64,000 bases of DNA from Psychrobacillus faecigallinarum (GTDB lineage: Bacteria; Bacillota; Bacilli; Bacillales_A; Planococcaceae). Positions 35,330 to 49,560 of the stretch are shown here, in pieces; position 1 is the first letter of the stretch; each line of letters begins with the position of its first letter. Location: assembly GCF_014836595.1 (NCBI RefSeq), contig NZ_JACSQO010000011.1, positions 69,546 through 133,545 on the forward strand, written 5' to 3'. A model generated the notes under the pieces. That model did not search any database. It was given only the letters and a program-made list of their open reading frames with translations, and had not been told where the DNA came from. The translations under genes were made by a program, and so were the position numbers.

Positions 35330-36062
35330 GATTGTAGCGGCAGTCGGCGACTCCTGCGGGAGCAGGGAGACAGATAAGACATCCCATACGACGCGCATGC
35401 GACGGGGATGGCTTAACGCTCCCCCCGCGGAAAGCGTCCGTTTAAAGCGGAAATCTACTATTTAATTGTTCAAGCTTTATGTAGTTAAATAGTTTTGTCC
35501 TATACGACTTCCCATTTATACATAACCCCTGATTGTAGCGGCAGACGGCGGCTCCTGCGGGAGCAGGGAGATAGATAAGACATCCCAACGACGCGCATGC
35601 GACGGAGATGGCTTAGCGCTCCCCCCGCGGAAAGCGTCCGTCTAAAGCGGAAATCTACTATTTAATTGTTCAAGCTTTATGTAGTTGAGTGAGTGTTGTC
35701 TATACGACTTCCCATTTATACATAACCGCTGATTGTAGCGGCAGACGGCGACTCCTGCGGGAGCAGGGAGACAGATAAGACATCCCATACGACGCGCAAG
35801 CGACGGGGATGGCTTAGCGCTCCCCCCGCGGAAAGCGTCCGTCTAAAGCGGAAATCAACTATTTAATTGTTCAAGCTTTATGTAGTTGGGTGAGTGTTGT
35901 CTATACGACTTCCCCATTTTTATATATAACCGCTGATTGTAGCGGCAGACGGCGACTCCTGCGGGAGCAGGGAGACAGATAAGACATCCCATACGACACG
36001 CATGCGGCGGGGATGGCTTAGCGCTCCCCCCGCGGAAAGCGTCCGTCTAAAGCGGAAATCAA
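35330..36062. repeat. tandem array of four ~200-bp units with a GC-rich hairpin core
   Basis: Units start GATTGTAGCGGCAG at 35330, 35531, 35731 and 35935, giving periods of 201, 200 and 204 bp. Each has a ~130-bp GC-rich core with imperfect inverted arms (GACTCCTGCGGGAGCAGGGAG at left, CCCCGCGGAAAGCGTCCG at right). A conserved ~70-bp AT-rich spacer containing TTCAAGCTTTATGTAGTT joins the units, and the last copy lacks it. Copies differ by only a few bases. No credible open frame spans them. Confidence 0.92.
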
Positions 36063-36124
36063 CCATATATTATTGGCGTTTTTATAACAAATTATATCTA
36101 TAATTACTTATACTATAAACAAAA

Positions 36125-36151
36125 AAGATGACCCCTTTAAGGAGTCATCTT
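36125..36151 (-). terminator. gatCAB terminator
   Basis: About 11-bp stem with one mismatch (AAGATGAC..GTCATCTT), then T6 on the minus strand, just past the gatB stop. Confidence 0.8.
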
Positions 36152-36157
36152 CTTTTA

Positions 36158-37588
36158 TTATCTTTTCACAATTTCTTCATTTAGGATTTTATTAACAAGA
36201 GGCGGATTAGCTTGGCCTTTTGTTGCTTTCATAATTTGCCCTACTAAGAAACCAATTGCACGGTCTTTCCCGTTTTTAAAGTCTTCAATGGATTGTGGGT
36301 TAGCATCTAATGTAGCTGTAACAATTTCACGAAGAGCGCCTTCGTCTGAAATTTGTACTAAGCCTTTAGCTTTTACTACTTCAGCAGCGTCGCCGCCATT
36401 ATCCGCAAGCTCTTTAAATACTTTCTTCGCAATTTTAGATGAAATTGTTCCATCTGAGATTAGCTTAATCATGCCAGCAAGATTAGAAGGAGTAAGCTTG
36501 ATATCCTTCAATTCTTTTTGGTCGGCGTTTAAGTACGCAGATACCTCACCCATTAACCAGTTAGAAGCTAGCTTTGCATCTGCTCCTAGGGCAATAGTTT
36601 CCTCGAAGAAATCAGACATTTCTTTTGTTAAAGTAAGTACCATTGCATCATATGCAGGTAAGCCTAAATCTTCAATGTAACGTGCTTTACGAGCATCTGG
36701 AAGCTCAGGAATTTCAGAGCGAACTCTTTCTCTCCAAGCATCATCGATGACAATTTGTACTAAATCTGGCTCTGGGAAGTAACGGTAATCATCCGCGCCT
36801 TCTTTGACACGCATTAAAATTGTTTTACCAGTTGATTCGTCATAACGGCGAGTTTCTTGTGGAATAACTCCACCTGATAAAAGAACCTCAGCTTGTCGAA
36901 CTTGTTCATGCTCAAGACCACGACGTACAAAGTTAAAGGAGTTTAAGTTTTTAAGCTCTGTTTTCGTACCGAATTTTTCTTGACCATATGGACGTAAGGA
37001 AATGTTCGCATCACAACGAAGTGATCCTTCTTCCATTTTACAGTCAGAAACTCCAGTGTATTGAATGATGGATTTAATCTTTTCTAGATAAGCATAAGCT
37101 TCTTCCGGCGTACGAATATCTGGCTCTGATACGATTTCAATCAAAGGAGTACCTTGTCGGTTAAAGTCTACAAGAGAGTATCCATTGCTTGTATGTGTAA
37201 GCTTACCAGCATCCTCTTCTAGGTGAAGACGAGTGATACCGATACGTTTCTTTTCGCCGCCTACTTCAATCTCTACCCAACCATTTTCACCGATCGGCTT
37301 GTCAAATTGAGAAATTTGGTAAGCCTTCGGATTATCAGGATAGAAATAGTTTTTACGGTCGAACTTCGTAATAGGTGCAATGTCCATATTAAGCGCAAGA
37401 GCGGCTCTCATTCCCCACTCTACTGCTGTTTTATTTACTACAGGTAATACCCCTGGATAACCAAGATCAATTACATGTGTGTTTGTATTTGGTTCTGCTC
37501 CAAAGTGAGCTGGTGCTGGTGAGAACATTTTAGAATCAGTTTTTAACTCTACATGAATCTCTAGTCCAATAATCGTTTCAAAATTCAT
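36158..37588 (-). CDS. gatB: Asp-tRNA(Asn)/Glu-tRNA(Gln) amidotransferase subunit B
   Basis: A 476-residue subunit that phosphorylates the mischarged Glu or Asp on the tRNA and amidates it with ammonia from Gat[24 protein letters not shown] at the start, [17 protein letters not shown], and the C-terminal YqeY-like helical tail ([23 protein letters not shown]) are typical. The start at 37588 follows GGGAGGG; its A overlaps the gatA stop (TAATG). Last gene of gatCAB. Confidence 0.96.
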   Translation of the reverse strand: MNFETIIGLEIHVELKTDSKMFSPAPAHFGAEPNTNTHVIDLGYPGVLPVVNKTAVEWGMRAALALNMDIAPITKFDRKNYFYPDNPKAYQISQFDKPIGENGWVEIEVGGEKKRIGITRLHLEEDAGKLTHTSNGYSLVDFNRQGTPLIEIVSEPDIRTPEEAYAYLEKIKSIIQYTGVSDCKMEEGSLRCDANISLRPYGQEKFGTKTELKNLNSFNFVRRGLEHEQVRQAEVLLSGGVIPQETRRYDESTGKTILMRVKEGADDYRYFPEPDLVQIVIDDAWRERVRSEIPELPDARKARYIEDLGLPAYDAMVLTLTKEMSDFFEETIALGADAKLASNWLMGEVSAYLNADQKELKDIKLTPSNLAGMIKLISDGTISSKIAKKVFKELADNGGDAAEVVKAKGLVQISDEGALREIVTATLDANPQSIEDFKNGKDRAIGFLVGQIMKATKGQANPPLVNKILNEEIVKR

Positions 37589-39054
37589 TATTTTGCTCCC
37601 TCCCATATTTGCGGAGTTTGTTTATGGAAGCTTGTTGCTTGCTCATAAGCATGTGCCACACGATAAATTGTTGCTTCATCGAAGTATTTACCGATAATTT
37701 GTAAACCAAGTGGAAGACCTTCTGCAAATCCACATGGGATAGAGATTCCCGGTACACCTGCAAGGTTAACTGGAATTGTTAAAATATCGTTTGCATACAT
37801 CGTTAATGGATCTTTTACATTTTCACCAATTTTGAAAGCTGGCGTTGGTGTAGTAGGCCCGATGATTACATCATATTTTTCAAACACATTGTCAAAATCT
37901 TGCTTGATCAATGTACGTACTTGCTGTGCTTTTCTATAATAAGCATCATAAGAACCAGCACTTAGCGAGTATGTTCCAAGCATAATTCTTCGTTTAACCT
38001 CGTCACCAAAGCCTTGTGCACGCGTTTCTTTATATAGCTCCATCAAGTTTTCTACATTGTCTGCACGGAAGCCATAACGAATGCCATCGAAGCGAGCCAA
38101 GTTAGATGAGGCTTCAGATGATGATAATAAGTAATAAGCTGCTAGTGCGTATTTAGAGTGTGGTAAGGATACTTCTTCCCATGTTGCTCCAAGAGATTCT
38201 AAAACCTTTAGTGCGTCAAGTACAGACTGTTTGGAAGCTTCTCCAACACCTTGTCCTAAATACTCTTTAGGTACAGCAATACGGAGTCCTTTAATATCAC
38301 CTGTTAATGATTTAGTAAAGCTTGGTACGTCTACATTTGCAGAAGTAGAATCGTTTGCATCTAAGCCTGAAATAGCCTCTAGTAAGAAGGCATTGTCCGC
38401 TACATTACGAGTAACAGGTCCAATTTGGTCTAGAGAAGAAGCAAATGCTACTAATCCAAAACGTGAAACGCGACCATATGTAGGCTTCATCCCAACTACT
38501 CCACAGAAAGAAGCAGGCTGACGAATAGAACCACCAGTATCAGAACCTAATGAAAAAGGAACCTCACCAGCTGCAACTGCTGCAGCAGAGCCGCCTGACG
38601 AACCACCAGGTACATGATTTAAGTTCCATGGGTTACGTGTGTTTTTATAGGCAGAGTTTTCATTAGAAGAACCCATAGCGAATTCATCCATATTTAGCTT
38701 ACCAATAGTAATTAGACCTGCATCACGCAATTTATGTACAACAGTTGCATCATAAATAGGGTTAAAGCCTTCTAAAATTTTGCTGGCACATGTTGTTTCA
38801 ATGCCTTCAGTTACAATATTGTCCTTAACTCCGATTGGCAATCCGAAAAGGGGGCCTCTTTCCTCGAAAGGAACTTGATCCATTTCTTTTGCTTGAGCAG
38901 TAGCTTGCTCTTCATTTAACGCTAGAAAAGCTTGAACTTCTCCGTCTACTTTATCAATTCTTTTATAGGATTCAGCAGTTAGCTCTTGAATAGATACTTC
39001 TTTCTTTTTGATAAGATCTTGAAGCTCTGCTGCTGAATGTTTGAATAATGTCAT
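37588..39054 (-). CDS. gatA: Asp-tRNA(Asn)/Glu-tRNA(Gln) amidotransferase subunit A
   Basis: A 488-residue amidase-signature enzyme that hydrolyses glutamine for the transamidation. The Ser-cisSer-Lys machinery is visible in [20 protein letters not shown] (Lys), [15 protein letters not shown], and [16 protein letters not shown] with the nucleophilic serine. Provides Gln-tRNA(Gln) in organisms without GlnRS. It lies 22 bases after gatC. Confidence 0.96.
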   Translation of the reverse strand: MTLFKHSAAELQDLIKKKEVSIQELTAESYKRIDKVDGEVQAFLALNEEQATAQAKEMDQVPFEERGPLFGLPIGVKDNIVTEGIETTCASKILEGFNPIYDATVVHKLRDAGLITIGKLNMDEFAMGSSNENSAYKNTRNPWNLNHVPGGSSGGSAAAVAAGEVPFSLGSDTGGSIRQPASFCGVVGMKPTYGRVSRFGLVAFASSLDQIGPVTRNVADNAFLLEAISGLDANDSTSANVDVPSFTKSLTGDIKGLRIAVPKEYLGQGVGEASKQSVLDALKVLESLGATWEEVSLPHSKYALAAYYLLSSSEASSNLARFDGIRYGFRADNVENLMELYKETRAQGFGDEVKRRIMLGTYSLSAGSYDAYYRKAQQVRTLIKQDFDNVFEKYDVIIGPTTPTPAFKIGENVKDPLTMYANDILTIPVNLAGVPGISIPCGFAEGLPLGLQIIGKYFDEATIYRVAHAYEQATSFHKQTPQIWEGAK

Positions 39055-39076
39055 CAGATGCCCTCCTTACTTTTTC

Positions 39077-39367
39077 TTATTCTATAATAGTTGGTACTTT
39101 AACTTGTCCTGCTTCTTGTTCTTTTACGTTTTTCATCATTTTTTCACGATCTAAACCAGGTACAGATTTGTCATCACGAAGAACATTCACTAATGGTAAT
39201 ACATGAGTAGTTGGAGCGACATCAGTAGTGTCTAACTCATTAAGCTCGTCCGCAAATTTTGTAATTGCAGCTAGTTGATCTGCAAACATTTCTGCCTCTT
39301 CTTCTGTAATTGCAAGTCTAGCTAAATGTGCAACATGCTTTACTTCTTCTTTTGAAATATTCGCCAA
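39077..39367 (-). CDS. gatC: Asp-tRNA(Asn)/Glu-tRNA(Gln) amidotransferase subunit C
   Basis: A 96-residue chaperone-like subunit that wraps between GatA and GatB. ISKEEVKHVAHLARLAITEEEAEMFADQL and the late segment LREDxx/DKSVPGL are typical. First gene of the operon. The short 81-bp gap after camS contains no clear terminator. Confidence 0.95.
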   Translation of the reverse strand: MANISKEEVKHVAHLARLAITEEEAEMFADQLAAITKFADELNELDTTDVAPTTHVLPLVNVLRDDKSVPGLDREKMMKNVKEQEAGQVKVPTIIE

Positions 39368-39448
39368 TTTTTACACCTCCGAATTCAATAACCATAACAA
39401 CTATCATATCATTTTTCACACTAGTTGAACAGAGTACGATTGGTTTCC

Positions 39449-40585
39449 TTACTGGTTATAAATATGAACAAATGCGTCTTCTTCTCCAGCTTCTTTTACT
39501 AATAATGCCTCTGCTCCATCTAGAGAGGTCACTTGAATTTCTACACTCATCTCGGCAGGGAAATGGTTTTTCAACAATACAGCGAGTTGCTGGGTAAAGC
39601 CTATTACCTCGGCAGTGCCGTAAAATTGTATAGGTATTTCAATCGTAAGCTTTTGAAGCTGTTGATCTCTAAAGTAGCCTCTACCGATAACGCTAGTATA
39701 GTTAGAGAAGTATATTCCTACATCTTGCTTAAAGTTGCTAAATATTGTGTTTAATTCACGATATTTTTTTTCGGCATCAGTGGATGGGAACATAATATAC
39801 TCTTCATCAACCGGCTTCCAATCTGATAAATTAGCTCCCTTTGATGCTACACTATACTGGAAGTAGGAGCCTGGTACTATAGCATTGCGGCTATTTTGTT
39901 CAAATAACCCTACAACAATAGGTACTTCCTCTAATCCTTCTATTTGTCTCATACGATTGACAATTTCAGCTGCAATTCTTTCACCGTTTTTCTTAATCTG
40001 TTCCTGTGTTAGAGGTTGTTCAAACGTTGCTCCATATTGTTCTTTTTGATAGTAGTAGATAGAGTTTAACGAAACTCCTACTGAGACTCCAGCCAACCTT
40101 GCCTTTTTATCAACTACTTCTAGATAGTTTTGCTCCACAATATGAGTCACATAAACGGGAGCCTTTAATGCTTTCTCTTCTCCAGTAAGCCCCTCATCAC
40201 TTGGATTTAAACCTTCCTTTGTTTGACTGCTTCTTGCCAGCCAGGAGGATATTGTTTTTTTATCTAAATATTGTCCCTCTTGGAATAAATACTTGTCTGG
40301 AGAAAACTCTGTTTGAGAAATTCTAAAGAGGCCTAATTCGACTTCTTTCATATCATATTTCGTATAAAGATTGGAGACAACCAAGCCCCTGCTAGCGCTC
40401 TCCTTATATGGAAAAAGAGTGCGATAATATGTTTCATCTAGCTGGAGACTTGGAATAATAACAGTCTCACCTTCTTCTTCCTCCGTATTTTGTATAACTT
40501 CCGTTTTATCTTTTTGATTAGGAGTACATCCAGTTACGATTAGCAATAAAATCAATATAGACATACCTAAATATTTTTTTGCCAT
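39449..40585 (-). CDS. camS: CamS-family lipoprotein
   Basis: A 378-residue protein. The signal ends in LIVTGC (Cys20). The body matches the CamS/YerH family: the ALKAPVYVTHIVEQNYLEV segment, a central repeat structure, and the C-terminal domain with ALLVKEAGEEDAFVHIYNQ. In some relatives the released signal peptide is a pheromone. It lies 14 bases after ligA, as in other Bacillales (yerH), so it is co-transcribed with pcrB-pcrA-ligA. Confidence 0.92.
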   Translation of the reverse strand: MAKKYLGMSILILLLIVTGCTPNQKDKTEVIQNTEEEEGETVIIPSLQLDETYYRTLFPYKESASRGLVVSNLYTKYDMKEVELGLFRISQTEFSPDKYLFQEGQYLDKKTISSWLARSSQTKEGLNPSDEGLTGEEKALKAPVYVTHIVEQNYLEVVDKKARLAGVSVGVSLNSIYYYQKEQYGATFEQPLTQEQIKKNGERIAAEIVNRMRQIEGLEEVPIVVGLFEQNSRNAIVPGSYFQYSVASKGANLSDWKPVDEEYIMFPSTDAEKKYRELNTIFSNFKQDVGIYFSNYTSVIGRGYFRDQQLQKLTIEIPIQFYGTAEVIGFTQQLAVLLKNHFPAEMSVEIQVTSLDGAEALLVKEAGEEDAFVHIYNQ

Positions 40586-40599
40586 GCTTAGAACTCCTT

Positions 40600-44851
<4,252 letters not shown>

Positions 44852-44918
44852 ACTACACTTCCTCTACAAGAACATTTGTTCTTTATATTATACCGTTGGC
44901 TATGCATTTACTCAATTA

Positions 44919-45599
44919 TCATTTAACAGCATTCACAGTTTTTAATGCTTCGTTTAAATTATCATATACTTGGTTTCCAACAATAATGGTATCTGCATGG
45001 GCTGCCATTTCACGAGCCTGTGCCTCTGTTTTAATGCCCCCACCATAAAAAAGCTGAGTCTGTTTCAAGCCTGATTTTACCTTTGCCACGGTCTGTACTT
45101 CTCCGTACATTCCACTGTATTCCATGTAGAAAACAGGGAATTTAAACATATGCTCCACCATTTGTGCATAGGCAATTATATCATCGATTGAATTGACTGG
45201 CTCTGCATGTGTCAGCTCTGCAGCCTTACAATCAGGATTTAAAATACAATAACCTTCTGGGATTATTTCTTCCCAATTCATAACCTCACCAAATTCCTTT
45301 GTTGCCTTATGATGCAGATCCTTCACCCATTTGGTGTCAGTGCTATTTAGAACACTAGGAATAAAATAAAAGTCAAACCCAGGTGTAATGCTGTCAATTG
45401 TAGAAACTTCCAATGCCACAGGGACTGCGTATCTCCGAATTCTCATTAAAAGATCTATCACATTATCTAAGGTCACCCCATCAGAGCCCCCGATAATAAT
45501 AGCATCGGTTCCCGACTCACAAACCTTCTCCAACGCATCAGCAGCAATTTCTTTGGCAGGGTCTAGCTTAAATATATGTCGCCATTCTTTATAATCCAT
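44919..45599 (-). CDS. pcrB: heptaprenylglyceryl phosphate synthase PcrB
   Basis: A 226-residue TIM-barrel prenyltransferase that joins a C35 isoprenoid chain to glycerol-1-phosphate, giving an archaeal-type ether lipid. [16 protein letters not shown] near residue 35, [13 protein letters not shown], and [10 protein letters not shown] followed by [13 protein letters not shown] are characteristic. Its chain length in Bacillales is set by heptaprenyl diphosphate supply. Upstream (45600-45948) holds only hairpins and AT-rich sequence. Confidence 0.94.
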   Translation of the reverse strand: MDYKEWRHIFKLDPAKEIAADALEKVCESGTDAIIIGGSDGVTLDNVIDLLMRIRRYAVPVALEVSTIDSITPGFDFYFIPSVLNSTDTKWVKDLHHKATKEFGEVMNWEEIIPEGYCILNPDCKAAELTHAEPVNSIDDIIAYAQMVEHMFKFPVFYMEYSGMYGEVQTVAKVKSGLKQTQLFYGGGIKTEAQAREMAAHADTIIVGNQVYDNLNEALKTVNAVK

Positions 45600-45865
45600 T
45601 TTTTCACCTACATATAATTGTTTATTAACATTAACCCATTATAACAAAAAACCGAACAGACATCGCTGTTCAGCCCATAATGATTCTAAATTTGTAATAA
45701 ATAATATCTAATTGGTCCCTTCAATATTTTTCTAATAATTACGCAGCATATAGGTGTTAGCTTTAAATCGTTTTTTTTACACTAACTTAGAGATTCCCTC
45801 ATAAACAAAACTAGCTGTCACAAAAGGATGCCGGTTAACTATTATAAAGTTTTAAAAAAGCTAAA

Positions 45866-45898
45866 GGCAAGAATAACTGTTTTACCAGCATTCTTGCC
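45866..45898 (-). terminator. probable yerC terminator
   Basis: 9-bp perfect stem GGCAAGAAT/ATTCTTGCC with a 15-nt loop, followed by T6 after a short gap on the minus strand. A second small hairpin (GAACAG/CTGTTC, 45654-45671) followed by T6 lies nearer pcrB. Confidence 0.6.
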
Positions 45899-45948
45899 CT
45901 TTCATATTAAATAGCAATAAAGGCTTTATGTACGTTTCCTTTTCACTA

Positions 45949-46269
45949 CTACTCTTTTCTATTTATTACAGGTGCTTCGTCTGGATAGAGTCTGCCTAAC
46001 ATTTCATCGTATGCATCGTTTCCATAATCATATGCACGTCTCACTCGTGAAATAGTAGCTGTGCTTGCTCCAGTTTCTTTTTTTATAGATTCATAAGTTT
46101 TTTTGAGGCGAAGCAAATGTGCTACTTCAAATCGTTGAGCAAGCGACTGAATCTCGCTAATTGTGCATAGATCATCAAAGAAGCGATAGCATTCATCTAT
46201 ATCCTTCAATTCTAAAATAGCATTAAATAATTGGTCTGTTTGTTTACCTTTAATTTTATCAATCTGCAT
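45949..46269 (-). CDS. yerC: YerC/YecD-family TrpR-related DNA-binding protein
   Basis: A 106-residue helical protein. LFNAILELKDIDECYRFFDDLCTISEIQSLAQRFEVAHLL followed by TGASTATISRVRRAYDYGND is the TrpR-like helix-turn-helix of the YerC family. It probably binds DNA as a dimer; the targets and ligand are unknown to me. ATG at 46269 is picked because AAAGGAATG sits just upstream; the frame continues six codons further without a good site. Confidence 0.88.
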   Translation of the reverse strand: MQIDKIKGKQTDQLFNAILELKDIDECYRFFDDLCTISEIQSLAQRFEVAHLLRLKKTYESIKKETGASTATISRVRRAYDYGNDAYDEMLGRLYPDEAPVINRKE

Positions 46270-46294
46270 ATAGTTCATTCCTTTCATCGTTTAC

Positions 46295-47353
46295 TTATGG
46301 CAAATACTTTACCATGCTTTCTATCCCTGGATTAGTAGGAACAATGCTAATCCAAGTTTTGCCTTGCACCAGCTTGACCGGTATGCCATTTTCCATCGGA
46401 ACTAATATTCCGTCTACGTTTTTCCACTCTATCTCCTTCATAATACCAGCTTGGAAAAGATATGCTTTTCCTCCATCAGCTAAGGATAGCTTCTGACGAC
46501 CAGCATTATCAATGGTTTTATGTGGTATTTCCATAAATATTAGATTAGCAAGCTTCACTGGAGTCTGCTTTTCTTTGTCAATTGTCAAAATACCTGCAGA
46601 TTTTCTTTCGTAAATACCTTGCTCTTGCACATAATTATATTCATTCTCAAAGCTTGTTCCAGAACCATAACGAACGCTAACATTAGAAGCTGGGCTACCT
46701 AGTTTTGCTCCTTCAGCTGTTTCATAAAATGAAAAAGTAGGGATTTTATTTATTTCCATAGAAGCTCCTACTCGATCTGCTCCTGCAAAAATATTTTCAC
46801 TAGAAATATAGGAATTATGGGGTGCCTTTCTTTCACTAGAACGCTTAAAGAATATCCCATCATATTGCATACCATTTATATTATCTACTACTCTTGCATT
46901 TAACATTTTTTGAGCATCAGGACTATAGCCGTGAGCTACGTAGAAAGCATCTAATCCTTTAGCTATCTCCACAAAGTAATCTCTCGCACTTCGAACTGGT
47001 CCTATATTATCAGGGACCTCACTTTGGAAAACAGCCAAAAAACGGGTTACATTCCCTTCTGCCATCACTTCATAAATCATGTCCGCCTGAGAAATTCCGG
47101 ATTGTGGGCGAGCTTGCGGATGATTATTAATCGTTACCATGACAGGTCTTTGTTTAAGCTCCACTTCAGAGCCTATACCTGTAAAAGGAGCAACAAACGG
47201 AAGAGGAACTGGCTCCTCTTCTATCACTTCCTCTACAACATCTTCTATGTCTTCTCCTGTGTCTTCAGCGACAGCTTCTTCAATGCCAGCATCTTTTGAA
47301 CAACCTGCTAGCAACAAGCAAACAACAGCAATGATTCCCCATTTTTTGAACAC
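46295..47353 (-). CDS. yerB: YerB-family lipoprotein (DUF3048)
   Basis: A 352-residue protein. The lipobox LLLAGC gives Cys18; a Glu/Val-rich linker follows (EDTGEDIEDVVEEVIEEEPVP). The DUF3048 domains are marked by RPVMVTINNHPQARPQSGISQADMIYE, NIGPVRSARDYFVEIAKGLDAFYVAHGYS and a C-terminal GKTWISIVP. Extracytoplasmic, function unknown. It lies between yerA and yerC, as in B. subtilis. Confidence 0.92.
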   Translation of the reverse strand: MFKKWGIIAVVCLLLAGCSKDAGIEEAVAEDTGEDIEDVVEEVIEEEPVPLPFVAPFTGIGSEVELKQRPVMVTINNHPQARPQSGISQADMIYEVMAEGNVTRFLAVFQSEVPDNIGPVRSARDYFVEIAKGLDAFYVAHGYSPDAQKMLNARVVDNINGMQYDGIFFKRSSERKAPHNSYISSENIFAGADRVGASMEINKIPTFSFYETAEGAKLGSPASNVSVRYGSGTSFENEYNYVQEQGIYERKSAGILTIDKEKQTPVKLANLIFMEIPHKTIDNAGRQKLSLADGGKAYLFQAGIMKEIEWKNVDGILVPMENGIPVKLVQGKTWISIVPTNPGIESMVKYLP

Positions 47354-47367
47354 TTTCTCGAATCCTC

Positions 47368-49098
47368 CTACCTCATAACTGCTGGAAATAGTACTTTTTT
47401 CTTCATTACATCGAATATCCCTTTTTGTGTTATCCGGACATAAGGTAAATGAGTGGACTGTAAAAACAGCAGTGTATATATAGCATCCCCATGCTTAAAG
47501 CCTCTAGCAGCTAGTTCTTTTTTTAGTTCTACCTCTTCTTCTATAAGTGCTTCCATCGGTTTATCAGAGAGTCCTCCTCCTATTGGAAGACTAATAGAAC
47601 AAACAACTTGTTCATTCTCTACAATGACAATTCCGCCATTCATCTTCTTCATTTCGTTAAAGGCTTGAAGCATGCTTTCCTTATTCTTTCCAACTAACAA
47701 TATATCCCCCGTGTTGGAATAAGAGGAAGCAAAGCCCATAAGCTTATTCGCAAATCCCTTTATCAAGGTTGATACCTTCCATTTACCATTTCTGTCTATA
47801 AGCAACAGGAAGCTTTCATCATGGTTTGTAGATAACTCATTGTCAGTAGTATCTACGCTTACGGAATAAGGCTTTGTAATAACATCATTTACCATCTCTA
47901 TTCCAAACGGCATAGAGAATTGAAAGTCACTATCAGTAAGATCAAAGTCAAGTTTAAATAGCGCCATTCCTGACCAATTAACTGGATCTAATGCTCTTAC
48001 TTTTTCACTATTCTTCCTTAACCAAACACCCTTTGACAAAACACTTATTGGCACTGGGTTTTGCTCGTCCTCTAGGAAGTTGAGTGTGGCAAAGCGACCA
48101 CTAGCAATTACACCATGTAAATTCGATAAGTTATAATATTTTGCTACATTGAAGGAAGCCATTAAATAAGCGTCTATCGGGTCAACTCCAGCATCTAAAG
48201 CAACTTGAATACATTTATCCATTACACCGTCCGTATGGAAGGAGGGTGTAGAACCGTCTGTAGTCATCATTAAATGGTCAAAAATGTGAAGATCTTTTTC
48301 TAAAATGTCCTTCAAGAGATTTGGCAGATCAGGACGAATAGAAGAATGCCTTAAAGTTACAGCATAGCCATGAAGAATTCTTCTTTCAACCTCTTCAATC
48401 GTCATCGATTCATGATCTCCATCTGCTCCTAGTAAACGCATTCTGGCAAGCGTCTTTTCTGAGGCTCCTGGAAAATGACCTTCAATTTTCATTCCATTTG
48501 TTTTTGCCTGCTGGAGCCAATAAAGCATTTGGTCATCACCAGATAATAATCTTGGCCAACCTGTCAGCTCTCCTCCCATAATAACATCTGGACGATTAAT
48601 CCATTCTCCCACTGTTTTAGAGGTGAATAGTTGCTCTTCATTTTCTAATTCTGTTTGAGAATCAAATCGAGACCACCAGTAAAAAGAGAAAGGCAACTTT
48701 TTAAGCTCGTCCATAATTGAAAACGCTTTCTTATTTTCCAACATTAGGAAAAGGATTAAATTATCTGAAATAAACGCTGTTGTCCCCAACTGTGCAGCAA
48801 AATCTGCAAACGTTTGTGGATTATATAATTGAAAAGGGTGAACATGAGGTTCTATATAGCCTGGTACAATTTTTTGTCCAGCAGCATCGTATACTTCTGT
48901 CTGATTCGTAATAAGCGGCATATCAGTACCTGAATAAACAATTCGATCTTTTACAATCCAAATATTTCCATTAATCCATTTTTTAAGATGACTATGTAAG
49001 TAGGTAGCATTGGTTATTAATATGTCTGGTGCTTTCGTTCCGTTCACCACTTCTATTTGATGCCTTATATGCTCGATTTTCCATATTGGATAATGCAT
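47368..49098 (-). CDS. yerA: adenine deaminase family protein YerA
   Basis: A 576-residue amidohydrolase. PGYIEPHVHPFQLYNP carries the metal-binding H-x-H, KIEGHFPGA and GADGDHESMTIEE carry later metal ligands, and MMTTDGSTPSF the catalytic Asp. The C-terminal adenine-deaminase domain follows. Deaminates adenine to hypoxanthine in related enzymes, fitting its location just after the purine operon, but YerA paralogues are diverged and may act on another base. Confidence 0.9.
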   Translation of the reverse strand: MHYPIWKIEHIRHQIEVVNGTKAPDILITNATYLHSHLKKWINGNIWIVKDRIVYSGTDMPLITNQTEVYDAAGQKIVPGYIEPHVHPFQLYNPQTFADFAAQLGTTAFISDNLILFLMLENKKAFSIMDELKKLPFSFYWWSRFDSQTELENEEQLFTSKTVGEWINRPDVIMGGELTGWPRLLSGDDQMLYWLQQAKTNGMKIEGHFPGASEKTLARMRLLGADGDHESMTIEEVERRILHGYAVTLRHSSIRPDLPNLLKDILEKDLHIFDHLMMTTDGSTPSFHTDGVMDKCIQVALDAGVDPIDAYLMASFNVAKYYNLSNLHGVIASGRFATLNFLEDEQNPVPISVLSKGVWLRKNSEKVRALDPVNWSGMALFKLDFDLTDSDFQFSMPFGIEMVNDVITKPYSVSVDTTDNELSTNHDESFLLLIDRNGKWKVSTLIKGFANKLMGFASSYSNTGDILLVGKNKESMLQAFNEMKKMNGGIVIVENEQVVCSISLPIGGGLSDKPMEALIEEEVELKKELAARGFKHGDAIYTLLFLQSTHLPYVRITQKGIFDVMKKKVLFPAVMR

Positions 49099-49388
49099 GA
49101 TTCCTTCTCCTTCCTGTAAGTCTTTTATTTAAATAATAGTAGCACAGTACTTTAGTAAAGCAAAGCACTGAAATGTATTTTTTGTAAATTCTGATACACG
49201 AATAGGTCTATTGTCATTACTAATTAATCAACCAATTTAAAGGTATATTCCCTTATATTTTATGAAGATGTTTATATCACACTTTAAAATTTACTTCACG
49301 AATAAAAGTACTCGATACTATATAATAGTTTTATTTGAAAAAAATATGATAAGAAAAGTGCAAGCGTCTAAGCCTTCAACAAATTGCG

Positions 49389-49482
49389 GTTGATTTCAGC
49401 TTTAGACGTACGCTTTCCGCGAGGGAGCAATAAGCCATCTGTCTCCCTGCTCCCGCTGGAGTCGACGTCTGTCGCTTCAATT
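49389..49482. repeat. GC-rich hairpin element, short copy
   Basis: A 94-bp version beginning GTTGATTTCAGCTTTAGACG and ending GACGTCTGTCGCTTCAATT. It keeps both arms but lacks the central loop part of the full copies. It lies in the yerA-purD gap; the rest of 49099-49388 is AT-rich with no supported feature. Confidence 0.8.
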
Positions 49483-49520
49483 AAAAAGTTTTGTAAAAAG
49501 AAATATGCTTCCTATCTTAA

Positions 49521-49555
49521 AAAAGAATGTCCGTAATGTTACCGGACATTCTTTT
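49521..49555 (-). terminator. terminator of the purine operon
   Basis: Perfect 13-bp stem (arms 49521-49533 and 49543-49555), 9-nt loop, just after the purD stop; T4-rich tail on the minus strand. Confidence 0.85.
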
Positions 49556-49560
49556 CGTGG

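Noticed and set aside
35205..35387. Minus-strand 60-codon frame over the first repeat unit
   Set aside because: Composition follows the hairpin repeat; no ribosome site and no equivalent frame in all units.
35330..36062. CRISPR-like array
   Set aside because: The period is ~200 bp and both core and spacer are conserved between units; CRISPR spacers should be unique and ~30-40 bp.
49099..49388. Possible gene between yerA and purD
   Set aside because: AT-rich with frequent stops in all frames; only the repeat and terminator are supported.
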